NCBI GenBank assembly: GCA_017979445.1
Contig: CM030719.1
Location: 23,799,996-23,863,995 of the forward strand
Length of the DNA: 64,000 nt
Direction of reading: 5' to 3'
Source of the DNA: Akebia trifoliata
Taxonomy: Eukaryota; Streptophyta; Magnoliopsida; Ranunculales; Lardizabalaceae
In this document: in pieces, positions 45,539 through 57,000 of the stretch
Numbering within the stretch: position 1 is the first letter of the stretch
Layout: each line of letters opens with the position of its first letter
Made by a program: the position numbers and the translations under genes
The notes under the pieces: generated by a model
What the model was told of the DNA's origin: nothing
Databases searched by the model: none
What the model saw: the letters and a program-made list of their open reading frames with translations, nothing else

Positions 45539-45848
45539 ACGGTGTATTTGGATTGATAGAAATGAAGAGAAGAGAAGAGGAGAAAATAAATGAGTTTCTC
45601 TTCATTTCTCTTGTTTGGATTGTTTAGTGAGGGAGAGAAGAGAAACGAATTGGAGAGGAAAATTAAAAAATGTGAGTTTTCTCTCTCCAAAAATAGAGAG
45701 AAATGGAGAGATATCCTTTTAAAATATTTTATAATTTCAATTCTAGCCTTAGATCTTTTTAAGATATTTTAAAATTTCAAAGTTGTTCCCAAGTTGTCTT
45801 CTCTTAATGTGTTTCTCTTCTCTCCATTTCTCTTAATTCAAACACGGC
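45539..45848. mobile_element. TIR element with GAGAAGAGAAG-type arms
   Basis: The left ACGGTGTATTTGGATTGATA with GAAATGAAGAGAAGAG is inverse to the right CTCTTCTCTCCATTTCTC with TTAATTCAAACACGG. The interior has further copies of the same motif. About 310 bp. The reading frame at 45590 lies inside it and is not a gene. Confidence 0.6.
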
Positions 45849-46024
45849 ATGATTTTTTTATTCCCCCACTTGGCATACTCAAAATACTCTCCTGTTGTGG
45901 CATGTGCTAGAACCATAGATGCCTTGCAATACACAGCTGCACATATTTATGATGATGTGTATCCCGAGGCAAAAAAAAGTATGGTTTTAACACATGTCAC
46001 GTGGGGGAGTTAGATTATCACGAC
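45849..46024. mobile_element. M6: hairpin element
   Basis: ATTCCCCCACTTGGCATAC is inverse to CACGTGGGGGAGTTAGATTA. CATGTGCTAGAACCATAGAT pairs with GTATGGTTTTAACACATGTC, and CACAGCTGCACAT lies near the loop. Abuts the preceding TIR element. Confidence 0.68.
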
Positions 46025-46147
46025 TCTTTATTTAATTGTTAAAACCAATAAAAACTAATGATATGTATAATAGATTTTTATTAACTTTGGCCACGTTGAT
46101 AACAACACCTCAAAGTTAAGGATTATCTATAGAACTTTTAAGTTGAG

Positions 46148-46323
46148 TCGTGCTGTAGTAACATTGAAATGTATATCGATTCTAGCATTCTGATGTAGTG
46201 GCTTACACATAATCATAGATGCTTTTCACTCGTATCTCTAGTGAAAAGCATCTATGGTTATGTGTGCACCACCACATCAGAATGTACAATCGATGTACAT
46301 TTTAATGTTACTTTGGCATTATC
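46148..46323. mobile_element. M7: best-preserved M hairpin
   Basis: AGTAACATTGAAATGTA is inverse to TACATTTTAATGTTACT, GCATTCTGATGTAGTGG to CCACATCAGAATG, and CATAGATGCTTTTCACT to AGTGAAAAGCATCTATG, around a 9-base loop (CGTATCTCT). About 155 bases fold almost completely. Confidence 0.82.
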
Positions 46324-46821
46324 CTCTAAGTTCTTATGATGTATAAGATTTTGCATCATAGGTGAAGTTCAAGCTCCATTATTTCCAGCTTTTGTGCTAA
46401 TCATAGTAACCCCACTCATTCGAATTGTTATCTAAATGATGTATGATAGTTGCTATCATGAGATTGATGCATATAGTGTCAAAAATATCCTTCTCTCTAT
46501 TCTCATTATTGCTCATAACCTTAGCAAATAATGAATGAAAAACTCCAAAGTAGAAAACCCATAAATAACATATGTATACAGAAACATGCCATGACCCTCC
46601 AAGTCACCGATCCAATCTGTTCTTCTGCCAACCAAGGACATGGCCCACTGATTGAACGGTGTGATTATCTACTTCGATTAAGTCTATGCACCTTGGAGTA
46701 TAGGATCATTAGTACTTCATTTATTGTATTTTGGGTAGTTTCTGGCCACAAATGTTAGATATTGCTAATAATTAATCGTTGTTAAATATTTAAAAGATTA
46801 GAGTTAATTACTTCTAATCTC

Positions 46822-46912
46822 AATGAAAAGCATCTATGGTTTCCATACACTTTCATGTCAAGAAGTGTGATATGAGGTTCCAACCTAAGGTCACTGCAGC
46901 ATTATTCTTTTT
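46822..46912. mobile_element. M8: partial M element
   Basis: AATGAAAAGCATCTATGGTT, then ACTTTCATGTC, TATGAGGTTCCAACCTAAGG and TCACTGCAGCATTATTCT: the right half of the family. Confidence 0.6.
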
Positions 46913-46987
46913 ATTTTTTATTCCTTATACCAAATTATATTATCTGAATAAAGACAAAGGGCGGAGAAGATAATGAGAAATTTTTTA

Positions 46988-47152
46988 CTAAAAGGAAAGT
47001 CAATATCGGATTTCGCAGAATCTCAATAGATCAATCAGACCAACACATAAAGTAGATAGTTTTGTAAATTGGGGATGACTCAATATATGTGACTTAGTAT
47101 GATTGGTCGATCAGAATTGTTGAAATCCCGTATTGACTTTCCTGTGATCAAT
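46988..47152. mobile_element. R2: relative of R1
   Basis: Left AGGAAAGTCAATATCGGATT, right AAATCCCGTATTGACTTTCC, with inner ATAGATCAATCAGACCAA / ATGATTGGTCGATC. About 165 bp, ~990 bp before the NAC gene. Confidence 0.65.
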
Positions 47153-47256
47153 GCATATATAAGGAGGCAACTCTAAACTATTAGATCCAATGTGGAATAT
47201 CTAAGTTGTTGCTGGAATGAGAGAGGTCACTAAAAAAAAAAAAAAACCTTTTTTTT

Positions 47257-47400
47257 AGATTTTTTTTACTTTGACGGGCTGCATGTGTCATCCCACCCAG
47301 CATATGTACAACATTAAATAGTCATCTTTTTTGTGGAAGAACATATAGAATTTAGAAGGCATGACCTGGGGAGCCCCTTATTTTAGATAGAAACAAAAAC
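47257..47400. repeat. Dispersed repeat upstream of NAC
   Basis: TTTTTTTACTTTGACGGGCT, CATCCCACCCAGCATATGT, TAAATAGTCATCTTTTTTGT, GAACATATAGAATT and GGCATGACCTGGGGAGC recur in diverged form at 52825-52960 in NAC intron 2, same orientation. Unclassified. Confidence 0.7.
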
Positions 47401-47981
47401 TTATCTCTTATTGAATCCAATCATTAATTTGTTAATTGTTTGTGGGGGGTGGGATGACAAACAAGAAATAGTAGGAGCTAGGATATTGTAGCCAAATCGA
47501 CAAGTGATCCTCGAGATTCAAATCATATTATATCAAACGTGTATCTTTGTGATACTATTATCTTCAATCTGATATTAATTCAAACCAATTTGGGTAATTA
47601 AACACTTTCCCTGGTCCAATTATTGCTACAATATTAATTCTGCAAAAACTTAGTATATATAACTCATCAATAGAAGATCAGTTGGTAGGTACGTTAAAAG
47701 GATAAGATTTCCCTGATCAATCCAATCAAAGAGCACGATCTACCTTAAAAATATTGTAATTAATAAGATTAAGAAATATTATTAGAGTAATTTGAAGGTT
47801 TTTATTATTAAAATTTAATCCATGTGGGGCCCTAGAGAAGATTTCTTGTGACCATGGGTCTTCTTGAATCATCTGATCATATTATTGCACAAAGCTTTAC
47901 CTCCTAGATTATTGGCTGAGATTCTGACTTGTAAGGAACTTATCATAACCAATCTGTCTTTGTCTAAATCCTTCTCTTCTA

Positions 47982-47989
47982 TATATAAA
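47982..47989 (+). promoter_or_regulatory. TATA box of the NAC gene
   Basis: TATATAAA sits 153 bases before the NAC start codon, in a pyrimidine-rich setting (CTTCTCTTC just before). This would give a leader of roughly 120-130 bases. No upstream ATG is obvious in that leader. Confidence 0.6.
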
Positions 47990-48141
47990 TACTCCAAACC
48001 CCTTACACATTGAAGAAACTTCAGTTTATTGTAGAGTTATATATCTGCAGTGAAAGTCCTACCAATCCTTAACTTCAATTTCTATAGAATTTCTCAAACA
48101 CAAATTAAGTACTTTCGTCACCCCAACATCTTCAATTATAA

Positions 48142-51100
48142 ATGGGTTTAAGGGATATAGAGGCAACACTACCTCCAGGGTTCAGATTTAGCCCTAGTGA
48201 TGGAGAGTTAGTATCTCATTATCTCTACAAAAAAATTGTAAATGGGAAGCTCTCAAATGAGACCTTGGTGGAGGTAAACTTGCACATATGTGAGCCTTGG
48301 CAGCTACCAGGTTGGTCATCACTCTAACTTAATTCTTTTGTTCTTGATTTGCTTTGATTGTCCATATCTCTCTCTCTCTCTCTCATTATTTTAAGAGTAT
48401 GATGAATGCACGCGATAAATCATATGCGGTTGACATGTCAAAGGCACAGAACCATAGATATTTTTCTTCGGGGTACACAAGGAAAAAGAACTGTGGTTCT
48501 ATGCCCTTGCCGCATCAGCCGAGTACTGACCGAGTATGATTTACTGCGTGCAATCATCATTATGCTTACTTTAAATAGGGACAGATGCGTTTTTTAGTAC
48601 TCTCATATATACATATATGAGAGGAAAGCATGTTTATAGAGATGTAGGAGCATACACCAAAAAATACAGCTTCTGGATTCCAGAAGAAAAAAATCTAATT
48701 TCAAAATTAACTAGACTTAAATCTACTTGAACAATGGCAAAAAATAAAAATAAATAACATGTAAACTGTGTTGTGCCAAATAGTACAATTAAAACTATCC
48801 GAAAGACATGAATATACTCAAATTAACAGAATATATAGCTTTGAATGGAGGGACAAAATTCATTCAACTGACTTCAAATTTTTCGGGTTTAGATTTAGTT
48901 GATGAAGATGATGTACCCAACTAACAGTTGATTAAGTGATATTATTTCCGTGACCTTAATAATTTGATAAGATACGAATTAAACACATGAATAATCCTTA
49001 CTCATATAATCATGGGAAGAGATTGACAAAAGGATAATCTTTATTATTATAATGAGAGAATGTAGAGTACAAGTGGCTCAGACAAAAATTTTAATGGCCA
49101 TAAATGCCTTTACTTTTGTATCTAAATTTAGAGTCATGTTAGAGTGACCTCAAGTTGGAACCTCATAACGTGAAAGTGGATAAGAATTATAGATGCTTTT
49201 TCACTTTAGGTCATTTCAGTATTATTCTCAAATTTAGTATAATCAATCATTTTTGAAAAAAAATTCAAGAAGATTGGTATGATCACGATCACGTTGTTTA
49301 GTTTTCAAAATTAAAAAAAATATTTTTTTATCATCTAATTTTCAAAAATTCTTTATTCAATATTTTAAATTAAAAATAAGTCATTTTGATACACGTAGGC
49401 ATATGGACACGATGAATAAAGAACTTTGGCTTTCAGGAAAGGATATTTTAATGTTTTTGCTAGATTCTGACTTTCTGTATTAAATGCTAAAAAAGGTTTT
49501 CTTTTCTCTCTAGTACCATAAAATGAAAACTTTTGGCAACAAAACCCCCAGTGCCAGTGCTGAATAGCCCCAAACAAGGGCCCCACTCTGCATTGCATTA
49601 ATATTGGTCTTATTAGACAGATACTTAGCTGTTTTCTCACAGGTGATGTAGTCTCTTATCTAGGAAGAAAATAAACTGTACCAGTGTTGTCCTCATACCC
49701 AATATATGGGCCCTACCTTCCCTGTACAAAACAAGGCTCTATACTCTCTATTTATTTGTACACCAATTTGAGGGTCCATTTGAGAATCATGTTAGACAAT
49801 GTAATTGTTAAGTAAGAAAATTTTGAATTCTTCGAGAATATCATTACAAAATTAATTTTAATTTCTTACTCTACTGTAACGTCATGAAAAATTTTGATTT
49901 GAAAATTTTGGATTATCCATTGAAATCATTATATGAGTAGATTTTTTTTCTCTATTATTTGTTTGATATTATTCTCTAATTAGACAAATTATAATTGATA
50001 ACTACCCTACCAAATATTTTTCCTTTGTGAAAGTAGGATGTTGGGACAAAATATACGATGACGATAATGCATATCTCATGTGTCTTTGTAGAATGCATAG
50101 TAAACTTTAATCATTTCTATGACACCCAGTGATTGGTTGCCTTATTTTCGTCGTGATCTTTGATATTGAAAGCATCTAAGCATGAGCTTTTGGTTTGCAT
50201 TAGTCATCAATAAAAATTATAAAAATAAATTCCATTGTTTGTAAGTCCTTAATCAACCTAAGAAACTTTGATTAATAACCTACCTAACATTCTTGCAAAC
50301 TAAAGAAAGAAATTATTTTAATATACTAAATAGAATTAAACTCTACTTAAGGTCATCTGGAAGAGTACGTCAAGTGTCTGAAACCCCACGAAGCTATGAA
50401 TTTCTTGGGGACAACCTCCAGCATCCAGTGGACCCTTGACTCAACTTGTTGTACGTAGGACTTTCTAAGGGGGTGATGCGTGTGACTACGGGATTAGTCC
50501 CACTTGAAGGGTAGGGATACCCATGATGTCAACAAAAAAAAAAAAATCTAATTTAATTAATCCATCTTAATCTTCGTGAGAATGATATTGTGTATCACAT
50601 TACATCTTATTATAGAACAAAAAAAAACCCACGCACCCATATTGTATTGGTTCAGATGCAGCGAAGCTCGGGGTCAATGAGTGGTACTTCTTTAGTTTTC
50701 GTGATCGAAAATATGCAACTGGCTTTCGTACCAATCGTGCAACGACATGTGGATACTGGAAAGCCACTGGAAAAGATCGGGCAGTGTTCGACTCGACCAC
50801 AAATGCAGTCATCGGCATGCGAAAGACATTAGTTTTCTACACTGGCAGAGCACCGAATGGGATCAAGACTGGCTGGGTCATGCATGAGTTCCGTCTTGAG
50901 AATCCTCACATGCCTCCTAAGGTTTGATAACTTAAACACTCCACAAGAAGAGACTTAGCGGGCAAATATGAATCTGAAGTTACTGGCTCTATAAAAGAAG
51001 GCATATCCATTTTGGTTTTTTTTCTGTTTTTGTGCCAAAATGGGTATCAAAGTAATTTTGACAATGCAATAGATGCCCATTTTGGTAAAAATAAATGCCA

Positions 51101-53481
51101 AAATGTGCTCATACCCTTTTCAACAAATATTTTAAAAACGTGTCTGGGCCGATAATTTTGGCAAAATAAGTATCCATTTTAATAAACATCCAAAATTCCA
51201 TTTCTCTCCTTAGTGTACTAAGAAAATGCACATGTGTTACACGTGAACTATTAAATAATTATTAAAAAATTATATTAATATTTTTTACTTAAGATAAAAA
51301 AAATTGTCTTGTTTCTAAATGTGACACTTAATCCAACCAATGAAATTAGCTGATTGTATCTTTCTACTCTACTTCTAAGTGTTTTTAGTATTTCTTAAGA
51401 TCTGTTTTCTTATTGTTTAAAATTATTTGTTTATAATAGTTGGAGAGAGTTTTAGTATAAATCTTAATCTTGCAATTGGGGTGTTAATCTTTATTATTAA
51501 CAAATATTAATAAATTATTCTATCAATTGCAAGGATTTGTGTCACTAATAATGAATCTATGTTTCATATGATCAAAAGCATATACAAGCATAAACGTACA
51601 TATTCTAGAAATTCAAATTTCTTGACAATAATGGAGTATTAGTACATTTTGTGTCAGAGTGATATCACATTGGTATGTGAACTTGGGATTAGATATAATA
51701 TATAAACTTTAAATTCAAAAATTAAGAATTAAAAAATAATAATTAAAAGTAAAGTATCATAAATATATAAAAAAAGTAATAAATAAAATAGTACAAATGT
51801 TTGCTTTCTTGGATCAACCATACATGCAGTATCAAGCAACACATTATTAATTTTATATATATATATGGTCGCGATCCGTCGACAATGTGTTTTGTCTTAT
51901 ATAGATAAAATGTTTTGAAATTGACTGATTTTTTATGAGGATGATTTCCATGGTGAGGGGATCATCTTTGCAAAAAATCAGCCCATTCTGAAATTGTTAA
52001 CCCTACTTTACAAGTTAAAAAATTGACCACTCATTTTAATCGTTAGTCTGTAACCATTTTATTTTAATTTCATTGTCTTCAATCTCTCGTAGAAAATCTT
52101 TGCGAGACTTTTTATCTAAGATCCCATTATTTACCATTTAAAATATATGTATATCTGAGGTTTGAATGTTGGAGTTAGAATCTCCATGTTGAAAATGAGG
52201 TAAAAGATTTTGCCATTGAGGTTGAGATGAAAGGTTTTAGTGGGGAAATCAAAGGCTTTTAATTAGATGTCTAAGTCGTGCTGTGCCCCCAAGCTGGAAC
52301 CTCATATCGTACTTGACGTGAAAGTGTACGATATCTATGAAAAGCAAAGAATTGCTATGTGAGGTTCTAGCCTAAGATCACTTCAGCATTATTCTTAAGA
52401 TATTATGTGGTACGTAGTATACATGGGACACATCCAGAGTAACAAGACCAATTATTGCAGCATTCCCATGTACGATATCTATGATGCAATAACTGATCCA
52501 ATCAAATAATTATGATTAGTTGCTCATTGTACACTGTACATGCATGGATGGGCCCAAAGCTCTAGTGGTGATTGGTCTAAGCCCCAGTCGTAGTAAAGTT
52601 TACTGGATCAGATTTGGATCTGATTAAGGTCGATCAATCCAATAAGAGTTGGATGGGAGCCGGATCAAAGCCATAATTTTTGGGATTGTGTAGTAATTGA
52701 ATCACAATATTTGGACGTAAATCTGGTACCCAATAACAATTGAATCTAGTCAACTCGATTCAATAAAAAAATGACGTGAAAAAATAAATGTGAAATAAAC
52801 TTGGACATTATATTATTTTTTTATTTTTTTGTTTGTTTTTTACTTTGACAGATTGTACATACCATCTCACTCAACACGTGTGAAACACTTAAATAATCAC
52901 TTTTCTGATGAAAGGACATAAAAAAATTCGAAATCATGACTTGAGAAGTAAACCCAATTAGATTTGTTATCTCAACTAACCCCTGATGGTTAACTTGGAC
53001 ATTATATACTTAAATAAAGATATAACATTACTGATCCAAAATCGTTCGAATAAAAATCACATGGATCCTAATCAAAGCCCAGACTGTTGATCCAGACCTT
53101 AAGTTACCACATCAAAACAAATTGGATATTGGGTATTGATCCAATCCATCAACAATACCCTTATTTCACATATAATAGATTTTCTTTTAGTATTTTTTGA
53201 ATAGAGACTTATATTAAGATCTAATAGTATTAAATATTAATTACTTATACATCCTAATTATTCTAGGATCAATGAGATTGATTCTTGTTTGTATGTCTTT
53301 ATTTCATATTCCATCCAATTCGTATTTTGTAGCTGTTGTACAACTCGTTATTTACGTTGGAGCCATAAATGTCTCAATGGTATTTGTTGTTATATTAGGT
53401 AGCCACTCCCTTATCAATGGATTGGTCCACCATGCCAAGTTATCAATGGATTGGTCCATTGATGCCAACTTTTTGACATAC

Positions 53482-53537
<56 letters not shown>

Positions 53538-53890
53538 TGAGTTTGCCATTAAAGATATCTTGGGTGCATGCACCAAGTTTTGTCTCCTCTTTTAGGTTGC
53601 TAACACAGTTTTAACAATATTTTCAGGAAGATTGGGTGTTATGCAGAGTCTCTCACAAAGCTAAAGGAGAGCTCACAACCCAACTTGGCCAAGAAAATGA
53701 GTTTATTGATACCACATCAACTCATTCTCTACAGCAGCTCACAGCATTCCCACACTATGAAAACAACCACACTTTACCTGATCAGTTTCCTTGGAATGAT
53801 ATTAGCATTACAGGTGGAGATGAGTCTGGATTTCTACTAGACTTGGATGAAATGAGGATTGAAGATGATAACAGTATTATTTTTCTGTAG
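48142..53890 (+). CDS. NAC-domain transcription factor (three exons)
   Basis: Plant-specific DNA-binding transcription factor acting in the nucleus. Exons 48142-48310, 50656-50921 and 53627-53890 join in frame through GT-AG introns to 232 residues. Exon 1 carries NAC subdomains A and B ([26 protein letters not shown]). Exon 2 carries C and D ([55 protein letters not shown]). Exon 3 begins with subdomain E (EDWVLCRV). The start [16 protein letters not shown] and the intron positions fit genes usually annotated NAC21/22-like or NAC074-like. Odd points: the usual FYPSDEELV reads [15 protein letters not shown] reads CRVSHK, and the acidic C-terminal tail is only about 75 residues, short for the family. 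The start codon lies ~150 bases after a good TATA box. A FAR1-type transposon begins 182 bases past the stop. No strong miR164-like site was seen in exon 3. Confidence 0.9.
48400..48562. mobile_element. M11: hairpin element in NAC intron 1
   Basis: GATGAATGCACGCGATAAAT pairs with ATTTACTGCGTGCAATCATC, and CACAGAACCATAGATATTTT with AAAAGAACTGTGGTTCTATG, around a GGGGTACAC loop. It starts ~90 bases after the NAC exon 1 donor. Confidence 0.72.
49131..49228. mobile_element. M9: M element in NAC intron 1
   Basis: GAGTCATGTTAGAGTGACC, AAGTTGGAACCTCATAACGT, AATTATAGATGCTTTTTCAC and AGGTCATTTCAGTATTATTC: the same blocks as M8 and M10, with the hairpin partly lost. Confidence 0.55.
50345..50547 (+). 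mobile_element. Short retroposon (SINE-like) in NAC intron 1
   Basis: A ~190 bp block of higher GC than its surroundings (GAATTTCTTGGGGACAACC, GTGACTACGGGATTAGTCC, GGGTAGGGATACCCATG) ends in about 13 A residues (50535-50547). The compact size and A tail fit a SINE or LINE-3' copy. No certain A/B boxes and no target duplication were found. Confidence 0.4.
51867..52060. mobile_element. P5: half P element in NAC intron 2
   Basis: (TA)n, then GGTCGCGATCC, the first hairpin (GATTTTTTATGAGGATGATT to AAAAAATCAGCCCATTCTG) and part of the spacer. The second hairpin and right end are missing. Confidence 0.65.
52273..52398. mobile_element. M10: M element in NAC intron 2
   Basis: GTCGTGCTGTGCCCCCAAGC with TGGAACCTCATATCG pairs with ATGTGAGGTTCTAGCCTAAG and ATCACTTCAGCATTATTC. 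A weakly paired centre contains ATATCTATGAAAAGC. Confidence 0.6.
52825..52960. repeat. Dispersed repeat in NAC intron 2
   Basis: TTTTTTACTTTGACAGATTG, CATCTCACTCAACACGTGTG, TAAATAATCACTTTTCTGAT, GGACATAAAAAAATTCGAAA and CATGACTTGAGAAG: the partner of 47257. Confidence 0.7.
53269..53398 (+). pseudogene. ndhG: Nuclear plastid DNA fragment (NUPT) of ndhG
   Basis: The reading frame from 53272 contains [17 protein letters not shown] followed by [18 protein letters not shown]. This matches an internal membrane segment of plastid NAD(P)H dehydrogenase subunit 6 (plastid form roughly [36 protein letters not shown], from memory). Only ~130 bp of the ~530 bp gene are present, with several substitutions, inside intron 2 of the NAC gene and in the same orientation. 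It is a non-functional organelle-to-nucleus transfer. The edges are approximate. Confidence 0.8.
53482..53533. repeat. (GAAA)n-(GA)n microsatellite
   Basis: AAAG repeats run into AG repeats just upstream of the NAC exon 3 acceptor, inside intron 2. Confidence 0.97.
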
Positions 53891-54071
53891 TTTGTATTGA
53901 AAGAAGAAGCTACACAACACCATTTGTTTATATATATGGAATATTGTTTGGTCATAAGGGATTTAATATATTTGATTGGGAGGCTTGAATGTTTGTCACA
54001 TTACAACTTTCTCCAAATAGTACCGATTCATTTACTCTCTCTCTCTCTCTCTCACACACACACATATATAT

Positions 54072-57000
54072 GGGTTGGGTTCGGAAGACACACATAGCAA
54101 CTCACATCTCTACAAACTATTTAAGCCGTCGGATACACATCAGATCTGCGGATAAGATCGTTTGTAACTTTAAAAACAACGAACTTTTCTAATTTACAAC
54201 TACCTCCCTGTAATCAAAGAAAAACAAAACAAATCCAAGTTGAGAAACTTCGTCTTCTTCGTTGAACTCTTTGTCCTCTGCGTTCAAAGACACACAAATG
54301 AACGGATTTGAGATCAAAGATCAGATATCAGAGCTCTTCGTCTTCTTTTTCACATCTTCCTCTTCGACAAAGATCAAAGATCAGATCTGACCTCGTTTCT
54401 CTGCAATCGATCTCCATCTTCGTCTTCTTCTTCCTCTTCTTCGTTTCTGACTTGTAAACTAACGTCTCGGTCTTCCTCAACTCTCTCTCTCTCTCTCTAT
54501 TGTAAAGAAACGAAGAGCTTGACAGAACTTCCTCTACTGGAAATGAAGGTCACAAATCGTTGTAAAGAAACTCGACAGAACCTCATCCATCCCTCCATTT
54601 CCCTCTCTCTAACTCGTTGCAAAGAAACCTTAAGGTAACAAATCACAAACTCTTAATTAGTTTATATTTTTTAATTTTTTTGCACTTTTATTTGTTTAAT
54701 ATTTTTTTTTATTATCGGTCTTTGATAGAGGAAAAAAATGATTTTTAATTTATTTTTATTTTTATTCCAAAATTATGTAGTTTCTAGAGGAATTTGATGT
54801 TGATTTAGGAGTGAGGTCTTACAATTATCTTGCCGAATGGTATCAATGAGAAATAATATTCAGAAGTTCATTTGATGCTAAATACAAAATCTTGAATTAA
54901 TGTAGGATTCATAAATTGAAATTTATTTTATTTACCTTTTAATGTTTCTTCTATAAATCTCATTGTAGTGTTATGCTCTTCAGTTAGGCTTGCTTGGTTC
55001 GTCGACAACCGTAAATTCGCAATTTTTTATGTTGCAAAGTTTTGCTTGCACACAAAACTTTCCTATCTTTTGGTAGTGATTTTTAAGATGTTAAAGTTTT
55101 GTACCATTTCTTAAGGGAAATAATGGGAGCAAATTTTTTTGCACTTTTATTTGTTTAATTTAAAATTTCGTTCAAATGGCAATTTGTATATGTTTTCATT
55201 ATAAATGCCTGAAGATATTGATTATGACAAATCATCGAAAACAAAGATTCGTAAGAAAGTTTTATGATTGATGTTTCAATTTTTAGACATATTGAGATGA
55301 AATTTATATCAGATCTCATTTCATTGTCCTTCAACTGCATTTTCTATTCTTTCTCTATATCTAATCTTTTAGTTTCTACTGTGTTTCCAATTTGCTTCAA
55401 CTGCTACTTTCTTGTTTTTTCATTGGTACATAGTTGTATTTTTTAACTATTGAAGAAATTTAAGACTTGCTTACAAATAGTTCATAATAAGTTCTGTTGG
55501 TTAAACCTTGGCCTAAAAATTGGCTGTGTGTCCCATGTAACTTTTTTCCAAACCTAAGAAATTCAAGTCATATTCGTTGAATCATTTCTATATGTGTCTA
55601 TTTTAATCTTTTGTATATAATTGGTCGAATCATATAGCTAGCTTCAAACTTGATATTATTTTCTATGGAGCTCATGTTCTTTTGGAGCAAGCTTTATAAA
55701 GAGTTCAAGGGGGTCTTCTTTTATTTTGATTAGTCACCTTGACCCCCTTGTTTTCTTTTAATAAATTTATCTTTATCGATCAATTTTTTTTTCTATTGTG
55801 ATACTAGTTGAAAGTTACATTTAACAACATGTTCTGCCACTGTTTTTCGAACTCTTCCTTAGTGTATGTCGATCAAATACATTTTTCTATCTTATTTCTG
55901 AAGTAGAATTTTCAAAGTATTTATGGGACAACTTCCGAATGTGCTAAAATATAGACGATGACAGGTGTTGGGAAAAACTTTGGCAATTGCATTTCTCATT
56001 TGCAAATCTTAGTCTGTGATTATTAAAATTGGATGTTTTCTCCTCATAATTTTAAATCACATCTCAAACAACCATACAAAAGTAGTCTCTATCTCATCTC
56101 CTAAAAGAGCGCATCCAAATTGGATATACTGAAAATGATGATTGATTCCAGTAAACGAGGTGAACGACATCTTGTACTCATTTGTCCTATAAGTTGTGTC
56201 AAATGTCACTACATCACTGAAATATTCATATGAAAATCTTTACCTCGCATCCACCCAAAAAAATGTAATTGCTTTCCCATTTTCATCATATTGTATCCTA
56301 TAGAAAAATTGTGGATTTTCATTTTTTTTAATAAAGTTCTCAAGTACACATTGTGCATCGCCTCTTTCCAAATCCTGTCGCCTAACATTTTGAAGGTGAT
56401 TGTAACAGTTTCTACCATCAAAATCGATCATATCTCCACGAAGAATTGATGAAACTTTATTAATTTGAAGGTTTTGATTACAAAATATTTTTGTTAGATC
56501 CTTAGCTACACTCGGCATATTTCGATTCGATTTCATTTTCATTCTCTTCAATGGCATGACAACCTTGTGATTATGATCATTGTTAAAAAGCGATACTTTC
56601 CATTTTACTGCATATTGGTCGAATACAATGCGCATGTATACTTCACATCCACATTTAAGATAGAACAACTTCTTGTAACTCTCTTCTTCTCCCTTTCATT
56701 CTCATTGATCATCACATCTTCTTTTGTCCTCGATGTATGTTTGCCTTCATGTAAGCAAACCATATGTTATCCCAATCACCGCATTTGAACCTCGTATTGT
56801 CCTTGAACTACTTCGTACACGAATGCAAAACTCTTCTTGACATCTGTATTCTTCATAATATTTTTTTGCTCCCTCAATTGAATAAAAAACCATCCCAACA
56901 TATGGTGCATTTAACTTTCGAACATCTCTATTAAGACTAAGGCAATCAACACGTTCCTCACTATCTACTTCCATAATCGAAAATGATCCCACATTTTCAT

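Noticed and set aside
46148..46323. M7 as a bona fide miRNA gene
   Set aside because: The fold is excellent, but it is one of many dispersed MITE-like copies and there is no small-RNA evidence here.
50345..50547. tRNA gene
   Set aside because: ATTAGTCC-like words recall a B box, but no cloverleaf can be drawn. Kept as a SINE-like retroposon only.
53272..53595. 107-codon frame as a membrane protein gene
   Set aside because: Its first part is an ndhG plastid fragment and its last part is a GAAA/GA microsatellite, all within NAC intron 2.
53627..53890. miR164 target site in NAC exon 3
   Set aside because: A stretch near CAGCTCACAGCATTCCCAC was compared with the usual target and mismatched at too many positions.
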